Positions 1 to 4,967 are shown, numbered from the stretch's first letter. The stretch is DNA of 5,121 nt from Candidatus Nomurabacteria bacterium (GCA_026395935.1 JAPLXT010000018.1:1-5121); one strand, 5' to 3'. The notes: a model not told the origin generated them from the letters alone. Made by a program: numbers and translations.

Positions 1-468
1 TCCACTCTTGATAGCCGCTATAACTTTCTTAGAATCTTGCAATTGCTGGTCGGACATCATTCCATTTTTTTCAGCAAAAGCCGTACATTCTTCAATATGA
101 GTTGAGGCGTCGCAGTACTGTTCGCACGCGACTTGACCACTACAACTACCAGGGCCCTTGGATCCGGTGTCTATAAATTTTTTAGCCGCATCTATTTCTT
201 CCTTCTGCATCAAATTCTTTTTTTCTGCAAAACTAAGGCAGGCGCCTACATTCTCTGACTTGTCGCAATAAGTTTTACAGCTTGCCTGGTCCGCGCAATT
301 ACCTAGTTCAGCAATTGGATATTCTATATTGCTAAGATTTTTTTGTTGCTGTAGAGGCTCTGTTTGATCTGTTGAAGTCGTTGTTTGGGCATGAGCAAGA
401 CCGATTATTCCACCGGAAATTAAAATTCCGGAAATTAAGATCAAAAAACTTAAAATATTTTTTTTCAT
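1..468 (-). CDS. Secreted cysteine-repeat protein, partial (C-terminus beyond left edge)
   Basis: The frame runs open from the ATG at 468 to the left edge, giving 156 residues without a stop. Residues 1-27 form a signal peptide: a KK start, a hydrophobic core at about 5-24, and an AHA|Q cleavage site at 27/28. A short Thr/Gln-rich linker follows. Two tandem units of about 51 residues then have identical cysteine spacing, C-x5-C-x3-C-x8-C: Cys58, 64, 68, 77 and Cys109, 115, 119, 128. Each continues into an FAEK-x2-(L/M)M stretch and a charged helix. The cysteines could bind metal or form disulfides outside the membrane; the sequence does not decide. I recall similar repeat proteins from Parcubacteria-type genomes, function unknown. 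The ATG is 5 bases after the stop of the gene at 474-722, so the two are probably co-transcribed. No Shine-Dalgarno sequence is visible. More units may lie beyond the edge. Confidence 0.85.
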   Translation of the reverse strand, partial: MKKNILSFLILISGILISGGIIGLAHAQTTTSTDQTEPLQQQKNLSNIEYPIAELGNCADQASCKTYCDKSENVGACLSFAEKKNLMQKEEIDAAKKFIDTGSKGPGSCSGQVACEQYCDASTHIEECTAFAEKNGMMSDQQLQDSKKVIAAIKSG

Positions 469-473
469 ATTTT

Positions 474-722
474 TTATTGAAAAGGATTAGTTTTTAAATT
501 TGTAAAAGGATTGGTTTTGCTATAAGGATTGGCGTCCGGTGTTGTCATATCAGGCGTTACATTGTTCCCGACATCAGCCGAAATATTAGCTTTTGTTTTT
601 TGAATATCCTCCGCTTTTTGTTGAGGTTTTATTTTCCAATAATAATAACCACTTCCAATCAAAACTAAAACTACCACAACAATTATTAATAGTTTTTTAT
701 TCATCTCGTTAAAAATTTTCAT
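474..722 (-). CDS. Small single-pass membrane-anchored protein with NPY/NPF tail repeats
   Basis: This 82-residue protein has one N-terminal membrane segment (about residues 10-26, mostly Leu, Ile and Val), a YYYW interface cluster, a charged stretch, and a Pro/Thr/Asn-rich tail. The tail has three related tripeptides, NPY (65-67), NPF (71-73) and NPF (79-81), the last almost at the C-terminus. The topology suggests a membrane-tethered protein with an extracytoplasmic tail. NPF/NPY-rich tails recur, from memory, in small CPR envelope proteins, but I know no assigned function. The start could be Met1 (722) or Met7 (704); neither has a Shine-Dalgarno sequence, and Met7 would still keep the whole membrane segment. 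It is 5 bases upstream of the secreted Cys-repeat gene, which suggests an envelope-related pair. Confidence 0.75.
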   Translation of the reverse strand: MKIFNEMNKKLLIIVVVVLVLIGSGYYYWKIKPQQKAEDIQKTKANISADVGNNVTPDMTTPDANPYSKTNPFTNLKTNPFQ

Positions 723-745
723 AAGTAATTTTTATTGATTAATTT

Positions 746-771
746 ATAATATGAAGCTCGTCTTATATTAT
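746..771. other. AT-rich hairpin in the leader of the 474-722 gene
   Basis: ATAATAT (746-752) plus AAG (754-756) pairs with CTT (762-764) plus ATATTAT (765-771), leaving one bulged G and a five-base loop. It lies between the stop at 800 and the start at 722. On the minus strand the lower arm contains TATTAT, a possible -10 box for the downstream pair. No T-tract follows on the minus strand, so a terminator reading is weak. It could be chance in AT-rich DNA. Confidence 0.3.
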
Positions 772-799
772 TTCTAACGGGATTCATGAATTCATTATA

Positions 800-1792
800 T
801 CATATTTTCCCTTTAAATGGATTGGGCAACTTGGTTTTACCTGCTTCTGCATCGCTCAACCCCGCATAGAGTGTCACAGTATCAGTATCATCATCGCTGA
901 ATACCAAACTACTAGGAAAGATGATATCTGCTAATTTTGTATTTTTTTCTTCCCCCGCAGGAAAATTCTCTCTTGTCGCTATAATCTCAATCGGTGATGA
1001 AAGATGCGTTTCAGGATCATACACAAATGCCATAGCGTAGTAATGTTTGATGTCTTGTTCATCTATATACGCAATATGCCCGACAACCCCAATTTTTCCA
1101 TCTTCCAATAGATGCAATTCGTTTACACCACCCCATTCTCCGGGGGCAAATTGATTTTCAATAATTTTCGCATTGAGAAGATTCTCCTCGTTCAAATCTA
1201 GGAGACTCTCTATTTCAAGATAACCTATTTTACCATTTCCATTTTCTCCACCTTGTGGTCGAGTAAAAACACCAATATGACCATTTGCGAGAGACACAAG
1301 TCGGATATCTTTCATTCTATCCGGACCGATGGCGAATTTCTCAAGTGACGAGAGATCGTGCCCGCGATAAAAAACCGTTCGGTAACCGACTTCGTCTGGA
1401 TTGTCAGGAACAGGACTGGGGTATACCTCAACACCACCAAAAATTGTTTCATCTCCAATTTGTGTTACAAAACCATCTTCCAATTTAAAAGTAGGTGCGC
1501 CATCAATTGGAGACCACACGCCATCCTTCTCTTCAAAGAACATGACCTGCGAATCTGCTAATTTTTCTCGTTTTTCCACGCGCCCAGCAATAACTGTTTT
1601 ATTATCAATAAGGAAGGGCGCTGTAATGTTATATACATCTTGTCCATCAACACCTGAAAACTGTAACTTTTCCCCCATAGGAAGAGCTTCTTTTGATTTA
1701 AATCTCTTTAGAAGTTCAATACAACTTAGCGGAGAAGGTCTTTTTTCTTCCTCTACTTTCCCTATATCTATATTATTCGTTTCTACCCCCAT
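800..1792 (-). CDS. DUF1861 / MTP-1 family protein (mannosyltransferase/phosphorylase-like beta-propeller)
   Basis: This 330-residue protein matches, from memory, the DUF1861/MTP-1 family in length (about 310 usual) and conserved blocks. Visible blocks are AGRVEKRE (69-76), FGGVEVY (118-124), GPDRMKDIRL (156-165), FTRPQGG (176-182), GEWGGVNELHLL (218-229), GHIAYID (238-244), HYYAMAFVYDP (250-260) and LYAGLSDAEAG (308-318), spread as expected for successive propeller blades. The family is related in fold to GH130. Its Leishmania members (GT108) make and phosphorolyse beta-1,2-mannan. Activity of this bacterial copy, and whether it uses GDP-mannose or phosphate, is unknown. It has no signal peptide and should be cytosolic. 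The ATG at 1792 is six bases after an extended -10 box, suggesting a leaderless mRNA. G+C looks clearly higher than in the genes to its right, which may reflect transfer. The stop is TGA. Confidence 0.8.
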   Translation of the reverse strand: MGVETNNIDIGKVEEEKRPSPLSCIELLKRFKSKEALPMGEKLQFSGVDGQDVYNITAPFLIDNKTVIAGRVEKREKLADSQVMFFEEKDGVWSPIDGAPTFKLEDGFVTQIGDETIFGGVEVYPSPVPDNPDEVGYRTVFYRGHDLSSLEKFAIGPDRMKDIRLVSLANGHIGVFTRPQGGENGNGKIGYLEIESLLDLNEENLLNAKIIENQFAPGEWGGVNELHLLEDGKIGVVGHIAYIDEQDIKHYYAMAFVYDPETHLSSPIEIIATRENFPAGEEKNTKLADIIFPSSLVFSDDDTDTVTLYAGLSDAEAGKTKLPNPFKGKI

Positions 1793-1798
1793 AAGATA

Positions 1799-1807
1799 AT
1801 TTTACCA
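1799..1807 (-). promoter_or_regulatory. Extended -10 promoter, leaderless, for the 800-1792 gene
   Basis: The minus strand reads TGG-TAAAAT, then six bases, then the ATG at 1792. The expected transcription start falls on or next to the A of the start codon, leaving no room for a ribosome binding site. No convincing -35 box lies at 16-18 bases. The same layout and spacing recur at four other genes here. Confidence 0.6.
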
Positions 1808-1833
1808 CTCTAGGGGATTAATGCATAATCTTG

Positions 1834-1853
1834 ATTCAAACTTGGAAGGATGT
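1834..1853 (+). repeat. Intergenic dyad element, copy A
   Basis: The core TTCAAACTTGGAA (1835-1847) is an imperfect palindrome with five of six base pairs matched about a central C, followed by GGATGT. It sits between the stop at 1874 and the promoter at 1799-1807, about 50 bases upstream of the 1792 start. Four relatives occur at 2692, 3422, 4131 and 5071 in the same orientation. Confidence 0.55.
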
Positions 1854-1873
1854 ACGAATAGCTGTTATAAATA

Positions 1874-2653
1874 TTAATTAGATTTTTTGACAGCACTCTT
1901 AATGTGCTTTCCCGCTAATAACAATGTATCTTTCACTGTATTTCTTGATAAAACTCCATCTTTTAATATTGATGCTCCGTCAGTAAGAATAGCGCCTAAA
2001 AGCAATGCTCTATTTAGAATATTCGGCTTAATTTTTATTTGATTCTCAGCGTAATCAGATTTAAAATCAATCAAATTATCGAAACTATTACCCATTCTGC
2101 CAAGTCTTGTCATTGCATGTAATAATTTTTGATAATTATTACTTTGTTTAAATTCTTCTGGTAAAAATGAAATAAAAACTCTACTGGCTATTTGTCCTTC
2201 TAGCCTTGTTAATTTGACATATTCTTTTTCATCATCTTCTATTTTTATTTTTTCTGTAATTTCAAAAAAATTTGATATTGAATTTATAAAATATTTCTTT
2301 TGATTATCATCTAAGGTAGATAATAATTTTATAACATCCTGAGAAGCTTTTTTAAGATATGTGTCATTTGATAAATTAATATTTTCTCCTTTTAGTAATC
2401 TAATCATATTTTCTTCAAATTTAGATCTTTCTTGATTATCATAAATATGATCTAACCTATCATCAACGATACGCACTGAAGCCAATAAAGTTCTCCAATC
2501 CTCTAATGTTTTTTTAGGAATAGGTATTCCTGAAATTTCTTCAGCTATACTAGCTAAGACTTGTGCTCCGCTTTCATAATCTTTCGTGAATTCATCTGAG
2601 TCAACCTTTATTTTCGTGGAAGATTCACAATCATTATTTATACGTTCAATCAT
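1874..2653 (-). CDS. Putative class I isoprenoid-synthase-like protein (all-helical)
   Basis: This is a 259-residue soluble, predicted all-helical protein with no signal peptide. Two acidic motifs resemble the metal-diphosphate sites of class I isoprenoid synthases. The first is DDRLD at 64-68 (DDxxD). The second is D192-x3-D196-x3-D200 with E203 nearby, in a GRMGNSFDNLIDF context, reminiscent of the NSE/DTE triad or the second DxxxD of squalene/phytoene synthases. The 128-residue gap between them is close to that in the family. The predicted role is Mg-dependent ionisation or condensation of a prenyl diphosphate, but overall similarity is too low for a substrate, and a non-catalytic relative is possible. 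The gene has its own extended -10 box six bases before the ATG at 2653. It follows the phosphoribosyltransferase-like gene by 86 bases on the same strand. It is very AT-rich. Confidence 0.5.
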   Translation of the reverse strand: MIERINNDCESSTKIKVDSDEFTKDYESGAQVLASIAEEISGIPIPKKTLEDWRTLLASVRIVDDRLDHIYDNQERSKFEENMIRLLKGENINLSNDTYLKKASQDVIKLLSTLDDNQKKYFINSISNFFEITEKIKIEDDEKEYVKLTRLEGQIASRVFISFLPEEFKQSNNYQKLLHAMTRLGRMGNSFDNLIDFKSDYAENQIKIKPNILNRALLLGAILTDGASILKDGVLSRNTVKDTLLLAGKHIKSAVKKSN

Positions 2654-2659
2654 GATTAT

Positions 2660-2668
2660 ATTATAACA
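2660..2668 (-). promoter_or_regulatory. Extended -10 promoter, leaderless, for the 1874-2653 gene
   Basis: The minus strand reads TGT-TATAAT, a perfect extended -10 consensus, followed by six bases and the ATG at 2653. The -35 region is poor, as is usual for extended -10 promoters. Transcription should begin at the start codon. Confidence 0.7.
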
Positions 2669-2691
2669 AAAACAATAATTAAAATCACTAG

Positions 2692-2711
2692 CTCCGAAGT
2701 TGGGAGGAAGT
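2692..2711 (+). repeat. Intergenic dyad element, copy B
   Basis: The sequence GCTCCGAAGTTGGGAG (2691-2706) differs from copy C at only the central base. CTCC and GGAG flank a seven-base loop. GAAGTTGG is repeated directly 11 bases later (2707-2714), and GAAGTTG (2707-2713) can also pair with CAACTTC (2734-2740) over a 20-base loop just after the 2740-3369 gene. It lies about 47 bases upstream of the 2653 start. Confidence 0.6.
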
Positions 2712-2739
2712 TGGAACTTTAATAAATAAAATACAACTT

Positions 2740-3369
2740 CTAACTTAAAATGTCATCAATCATTTTATAAATATTCTTATTTTTATTAGGATTAATAGAT
2801 TTATAAACATTAAAAAGTTCTTTCCATATAAACAAAGAGTGTAATCTAACTCCAACTTCTTTTAAATTTTTACCCCCAATACTACCAATATCTACAATAG
2901 AAATAAGATCCTGAACTATCAAATTATCTTTTCTAATTCTTTCAATAAATCCTATCGCTGTGTTGGCAGTTACAATAGCATCTTCAATCAATAAAACTCT
3001 ATCTCCCTTTTTAAATTCACCAAGTAAATCTCCTTTTGTACTATAATTCTTCTTGCCTTCTTTTCTTAAAGCTAAGGCTGGAACTTTTAATATGTTTGTA
3101 ACTCCATAAGTAAATGGTATACCACCATAAGGAAGCCCCATTATTCTATTGAATTTAATTTTTTCTTCCACTATTATTTGTATAATATATTTATTTATTT
3201 TTTCAAGAAGTAATGGGTGAGAAATAAAAACAGAGGTATCTAAAAAAATAGGAGTTCTTGAACCATTTTTTAATAAAATCCACTTATTTTTATCTGTAGT
3301 GTTTGCAACCCTAAAGATATCAAGTTTTATAATCTCTCTTATTAAAGATATTTTAGAAATTTTCTTCAT
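2740..3369 (-). CDS. Orotate phosphoribosyltransferase-like protein (type I PRTase fold)
   Basis: The 209-residue length matches bacterial PyrE (about 213). The order of parts is that of orotate phosphoribosyltransferases: a KNGSRTPIFLD segment (34-44) like the orotate-side KSGxxSPxYxD region, GLPYGGIPF (78-86), a flexible-loop equivalent RKEGKKNY (102-109), and the PRPP loop VLLIEDAIVTANTA (125-138). The family transfers phosphoribose from PRPP to a base. Two departures matter. The loop position usually His (K-x-H-G) is Asn108. The PRPP loop has VTANT where TTGGT or TTGxT is usual, so the conserved Gly is Ala135. No other pyrimidine gene is present. It may be a diverged PyrE or a PRTase with another acceptor or a regulatory role. 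It has a leaderless-type promoter before the ATG at 3369, and it lies next to the isoprenoid-synthase-like gene. Confidence 0.75.
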   Translation of the reverse strand: MKKISKISLIREIIKLDIFRVANTTDKNKWILLKNGSRTPIFLDTSVFISHPLLLEKINKYIIQIIVEEKIKFNRIMGLPYGGIPFTYGVTNILKVPALALRKEGKKNYSTKGDLLGEFKKGDRVLLIEDAIVTANTAIGFIERIRKDNLIVQDLISIVDIGSIGGKNLKEVGVRLHSLFIWKELFNVYKSINPNKNKNIYKMIDDILS

Positions 3370-3375
3370 TAAACT

Positions 3376-3384
3376 ATTATATCA
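3376..3384 (-). promoter_or_regulatory. Extended -10 promoter, leaderless, for the 2740-3369 gene
   Basis: The minus strand reads TGA-TATAAT, a perfect extended -10, then six bases and the ATG at 3369. No -35 consensus is evident. Element copy C lies about 50 bases further upstream. Confidence 0.7.
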
Positions 3385-3421
3385 CAAAGAATAACCATAA
3401 TAAGAATAACTAAACTATAGG

Positions 3422-3441
3422 CTCCGAACTTGGGAGATTTC
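3422..3441 (+). repeat. Intergenic dyad element, copy C
   Basis: GCTCCGAACTTGGGAG (3421-3436) is nearly identical to copy B. CTCC (3422-3425) pairs with GGAG (3433-3436) around GAACTTG. The copy overlaps a larger hairpin at 3434-3461. It lies about 40-60 bases after the stop at 3481 and about 60 bases before the start at 3369. Confidence 0.6.
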
Positions 3442-3461
3442 GAAATTATTTTAAAAATCTC
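3434..3461 (-). terminator. Hairpin downstream of the 3481-3690 gene, possible terminator
   Basis: GAGATTT (3434-3440) pairs perfectly with AAATCTC (3455-3461) across a 14-base loop. It is about 20 bases downstream of the stop at 3481 on the minus strand. No T-tract follows the stem, so intrinsic termination is doubtful. Confidence 0.3.
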
Positions 3462-3480
3462 AGATTATGACACTTAAGAA

Positions 3481-3690
3481 CTATAAATTACCGTTCAAAT
3501 ATTTACCAGCAAGACTCAATGCAAATGAAGGCAATATGACGAAGACAGTCGCGAATAAGAGCCTAATGAATACTTGGCTTGTTTTTGAATCTGGCGCATT
3601 TGGCCCGGAGCCAGTTATGACAACTAAAATACCAATAATTCCAAAAAGTATAGATGAATAAATGAAAACACGTGTAGCTATTTTTTGCAT
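3481..3690 (-). CDS. Small two-helix membrane protein of unknown function
   Basis: The product is 69 residues with two predicted membrane helices (about 8-26 and 42-62), joined by a polar loop (GSGPNAPDSKTSQ) and ending in a short KYLNGNL tail. I do not recognise the family. A longer reading from an ATG at 3732 is possible, but the ATG at 3690 is preferred. It is exactly six bases after an extended -10 box (TGC-TATACT), as at four neighbouring genes, and the longer version would start inside the perfect palindrome at 3727-3747 and add a polar segment unlike the rest. It is divergent from the membrane-protein gene at 3792, and the palindrome lies between the two starts, so shared control is possible. 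Confidence 0.6.
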   Translation of the reverse strand: MQKIATRVFIYSSILFGIIGILVVITGSGPNAPDSKTSQVFIRLLFATVFVILPSFALSLAGKYLNGNL

Positions 3691-3696
3691 GATTTT

Positions 3697-3705
3697 AGTA
3701 TAGCA
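3697..3705 (-). promoter_or_regulatory. Extended -10 promoter, leaderless, for the 3481-3690 gene
   Basis: The minus strand reads TGC-TATACT, then six bases, then the ATG at 3690. This site decides the start of the gene, since translation from 3732 would begin upstream of the promoter. Confidence 0.6.
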
Positions 3706-3726
3706 ATTAAAATAGGGTTCGGAAAG

Positions 3727-3747
3727 TAGCAAGGACCGTCCTTGCTA
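3727..3747. repeat. Perfect 9+9 bp inverted repeat between divergent genes
   Basis: TAGCAAGGA (3727-3735) and TCCTTGCTA (3739-3747) are perfect inverted copies separated by CCG. The centre is 47 bases from the 3690 start and 55 bases from the 3792 start. No T-tract follows on either strand next to the stem, and both flanking genes point away from it, so a terminator is unlikely. An operator for one or both divergent promoters fits the position. Confidence 0.6.
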
Positions 3748-3776
3748 TCTATACTATTTATATTTTTTGTTAATTA

Positions 3777-3785
3777 TGACATAAT
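3777..3785 (+). promoter_or_regulatory. Extended -10 promoter, leaderless, for the 3792-4088 gene
   Basis: The plus strand reads TGA-CATAAT, then six bases, then the ATG at 3792. It is the only plus-strand case and repeats the spacing of the four minus-strand ones. Confidence 0.6.
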
Positions 3786-3791
3786 ATCAAC

Positions 3792-4088
3792 ATGGAAAAT
3801 ATAACAATCTTGTTTGATGTGTTTATAGCTATATTATCATTATGGGTTCTTTTTAAATTATTGGGTTATGGTGGTTCGATAGGTAGATCATTATCTCAAG
3901 TTGGTTATGGAATTGTAATTATTGGGTTCTCACAAATTGTTGAGACTTTTGGGCTTATATTCTTGGATAAAAATGTATTTGATGTGCATATTGTTCATCG
4001 TTCAATTCTAACGATTGGTTTCTTTTTAGTTGCATGGGGATTTGGGAGTTTAATGAAGAAGAATCAATCTCAACCATCTAATAAATAA
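3792..4088 (+). CDS. Three-helix membrane protein of unknown function
   Basis: This 98-residue protein has three predicted membrane helices at about 5-23, 35-57 and 71-88, with a short lysine-rich C-terminal tail (KKNQSQPSNK) that is probably cytoplasmic. A conserved-looking polar patch, DVHIVHR (64-70), sits just before helix 3, and a glutamate (E51) lies within or beside helix 2. With the two histidines these could bind metal or a small ligand, but nothing proves this. I do not recognise the family. It is the only plus-strand gene in the window, divergent from the 3481-3690 gene and convergent with 4224-4454. It has a leaderless-type promoter before its ATG, and a 12-bp stem terminator starts 10 bases after its stop. 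Confidence 0.75.
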   Translation: MENITILFDVFIAILSLWVLFKLLGYGGSIGRSLSQVGYGIVIIGFSQIVETFGLIFLDKNVFDVHIVHRSILTIGFFLVAWGFGSLMKKNQSQPSNK

Positions 4089-4097
4089 TTAACAAAT

Positions 4098-4126
4098 TTA
4101 AAAATCTTCATGAAGAGGATTTTTAA
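4098..4126 (+). terminator. Intrinsic terminator after the 3792-4088 gene
   Basis: TTAAAAATCTTC and GAGGATTTTTAA form a 12-bp stem with one G-U pair and a five-base loop (ATGAA). The A-run on one side and T-run on the other would let it act in both directions. It begins 10 bases after the stop at 4088, and it could also back up termination for the convergent minus-strand genes. Confidence 0.7.
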
Positions 4127-4130
4127 TTGG

Positions 4131-4150
4131 CTTTAAAGTTGGAAGGATGG
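4131..4150 (+). repeat. Intergenic dyad element, copy D
   Basis: CTTTAAAGTTGGAAGGATGG matches the element: CTTT pairs with GAAG (one T-G) around AAAGTTG. It lies between two convergent genes, bracketed by two terminators. No promoter for a neighbouring gene is evident here, which weighs against a purely promoter-linked role for the element. Confidence 0.55.
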
Positions 4151-4177
4151 AGTAATTTATTTAAGAGAATATAAATG

Positions 4178-4202
4178 AAAAACCGCCAGTGAGTAGCGGT
4201 TT
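4178..4202 (-). terminator. Intrinsic terminator after the 4224-4454 gene
   Basis: On the minus strand AAACCGC, a nine-base loop and GCGGTTT form a GC-containing 7-bp stem ending in a run of five T. It lies 21 bases after the stop at 4224, the classic position and form of a Rho-independent terminator for the 4967-to-4224 transcript. Confidence 0.75.
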
Positions 4203-4223
4203 CCCATACTACCCGACTAGCGG

Positions 4224-4454
4224 TTATACTTTCGTTTTGAAATACTTTTTTGCTAAGGCCTTTCTGTTAACCATTTTACCAGTATCTTTTAATTGTATTA
4301 TTACGATTCCGGTATAAAAAGTATTCTTCGCCCACTCTTTTAGTTCGGAGGACAACTCTTTGCTGGTTGAGTACATGTGGCATTGAATTTCATTATATTC
4401 TCCCACTTTGCGAACTAAAGGATATCTCTTGATAAAAAACCAACTTTTTTTCAT
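4224..4454 (-). CDS. Small basic protein of unknown function
   Basis: This 76-residue lysine-rich protein has no membrane segment or signal peptide. Aromatic and basic residues cluster at the N-terminus (SWFFIKRYPLVRK, 4-16). A probable helix SSELKEWAKNTF (35-46) leads into a beta-like stretch TGIVIIQLKD (48-57) and a basic tail (RKALAKKYFKTKV). The net positive charge would suit nucleic-acid or anionic-surface binding, but no known domain is visible. It starts 24 bases after the stop of the 4479-4967 gene and is followed by a good terminator, so the two form a likely operon. It has no Shine-Dalgarno sequence and no extended -10 of its own. Confidence 0.6.
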   Translation of the reverse strand: MKKSWFFIKRYPLVRKVGEYNEIQCHMYSTSKELSSELKEWAKNTFYTGIVIIQLKDTGKMVNRKALAKKYFKTKV

Positions 4455-4478
4455 TTTTTAAATTAAATTTAAATAGTT

Positions 4479-4967
4479 TTATTCATCAGACCACCCCATT
4501 TTCCAATCAATGGTCTCCATTAACACTTTCATTTTAAATAGCCCAAGGTTAAATGCAGCTCCCATTTTGGTTAAATTGTTTTCTGAATAACAACAATTTT
4601 CATTTAGACGAACAATTCCATCTAAAATTCCAACAACCTTGTGTGGAGCAGCATAATCTTGAATTTTTTTATCATGCAGGTTACTTAAAAGACCAGTAGA
4701 CAGTATCTGGGCAAAAATAAGAAAACTGGTTAAATCCTCAAACTCAAAAAGGTAACCAGAATTTTTAAGCTTATCTACTGATATTTCAACATTTGCCTTC
4801 ACTTGTGGAGGCATTATACTTAGAGTACACTCAAAGGATCCAATAACCAAACTTCTAATTTTTTGATATATTTCTATTTCATTAGTCATTGATTCCCAAC
4901 CTTCAGCAATTGAAAGTGAGTCTATTAACATAGCCTCAAACTTTTTAAACTCGTTTTCATCTATCAT
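4479..4967 (-). CDS. Helical cytosolic protein of unknown function
   Basis: The 162-residue product has no signal peptide or clear membrane segment and looks largely helical: an acidic N-terminal region (1-30), a central part with a hydrophobic stretch LTSFLIFAQILSTGLL (79-94), a CC pair (125-126) and a C-terminal helix ending IDWKMGWSDE. I do not recognise the family and assign no role. An in-frame TAG six bases before the ATG fixes the start at 4967. It is the first gene of a probable two-gene operon with 4224-4454. It does not show the six-base extended -10 layout seen at five other genes here. A possible conventional promoter lies at 5006-5034. Confidence 0.65.
   Translation of the reverse strand: MIDENEFKKFEAMLIDSLSIAEGWESMTNEIEIYQKIRSLVIGSFECTLSIMPPQVKANVEISVDKLKNSGYLFEFEDLTSFLIFAQILSTGLLSNLHDKKIQDYAAPHKVVGILDGIVRLNENCCYSENNLTKMGAAFNLGLFKMKVLMETIDWKMGWSDE

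Noticed and set aside
723..802. TGA read as glycine, extending the MTP-1 protein past 800
   Set aside because: The family normally ends near the SDAEAG...PF block seen here, and the extension would run into the next gene with no family similarity.
1285..1799. Three overlapping plus-strand open frames within the MTP-1 gene
   Set aside because: They are antisense to a well-conserved protein, contain unlikely residue mixes, and have no promoter or start signal.
1841..1860. Tiny SD-plus-ATG frame in copy A (GGAAGG-ATG, three codons) and a similar one in copy D
   Set aside because: The purine run touches the ATG directly, too close for a normal Shine-Dalgarno interaction, and copies B and C have no ATG there.
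3467..3661. Plus-strand open frame of 64 codons
   Set aside because: It is antisense to the two-helix membrane protein at 3481-3690, which has a sensible topology and promoter.
3691..3732. N-terminal extension of the 3481-3690 gene to an ATG at 3732
   Set aside because: It would start inside a perfect palindrome and upstream of the extended -10 box; the added 14 residues are polar and unlike the rest.
4194..4225. Direct repeat TAGCGGTT at 4194 and 4218
   Set aside because: Only eight bases; one copy is the terminator stem and the other spans the stop codon, so coincidence is likely.
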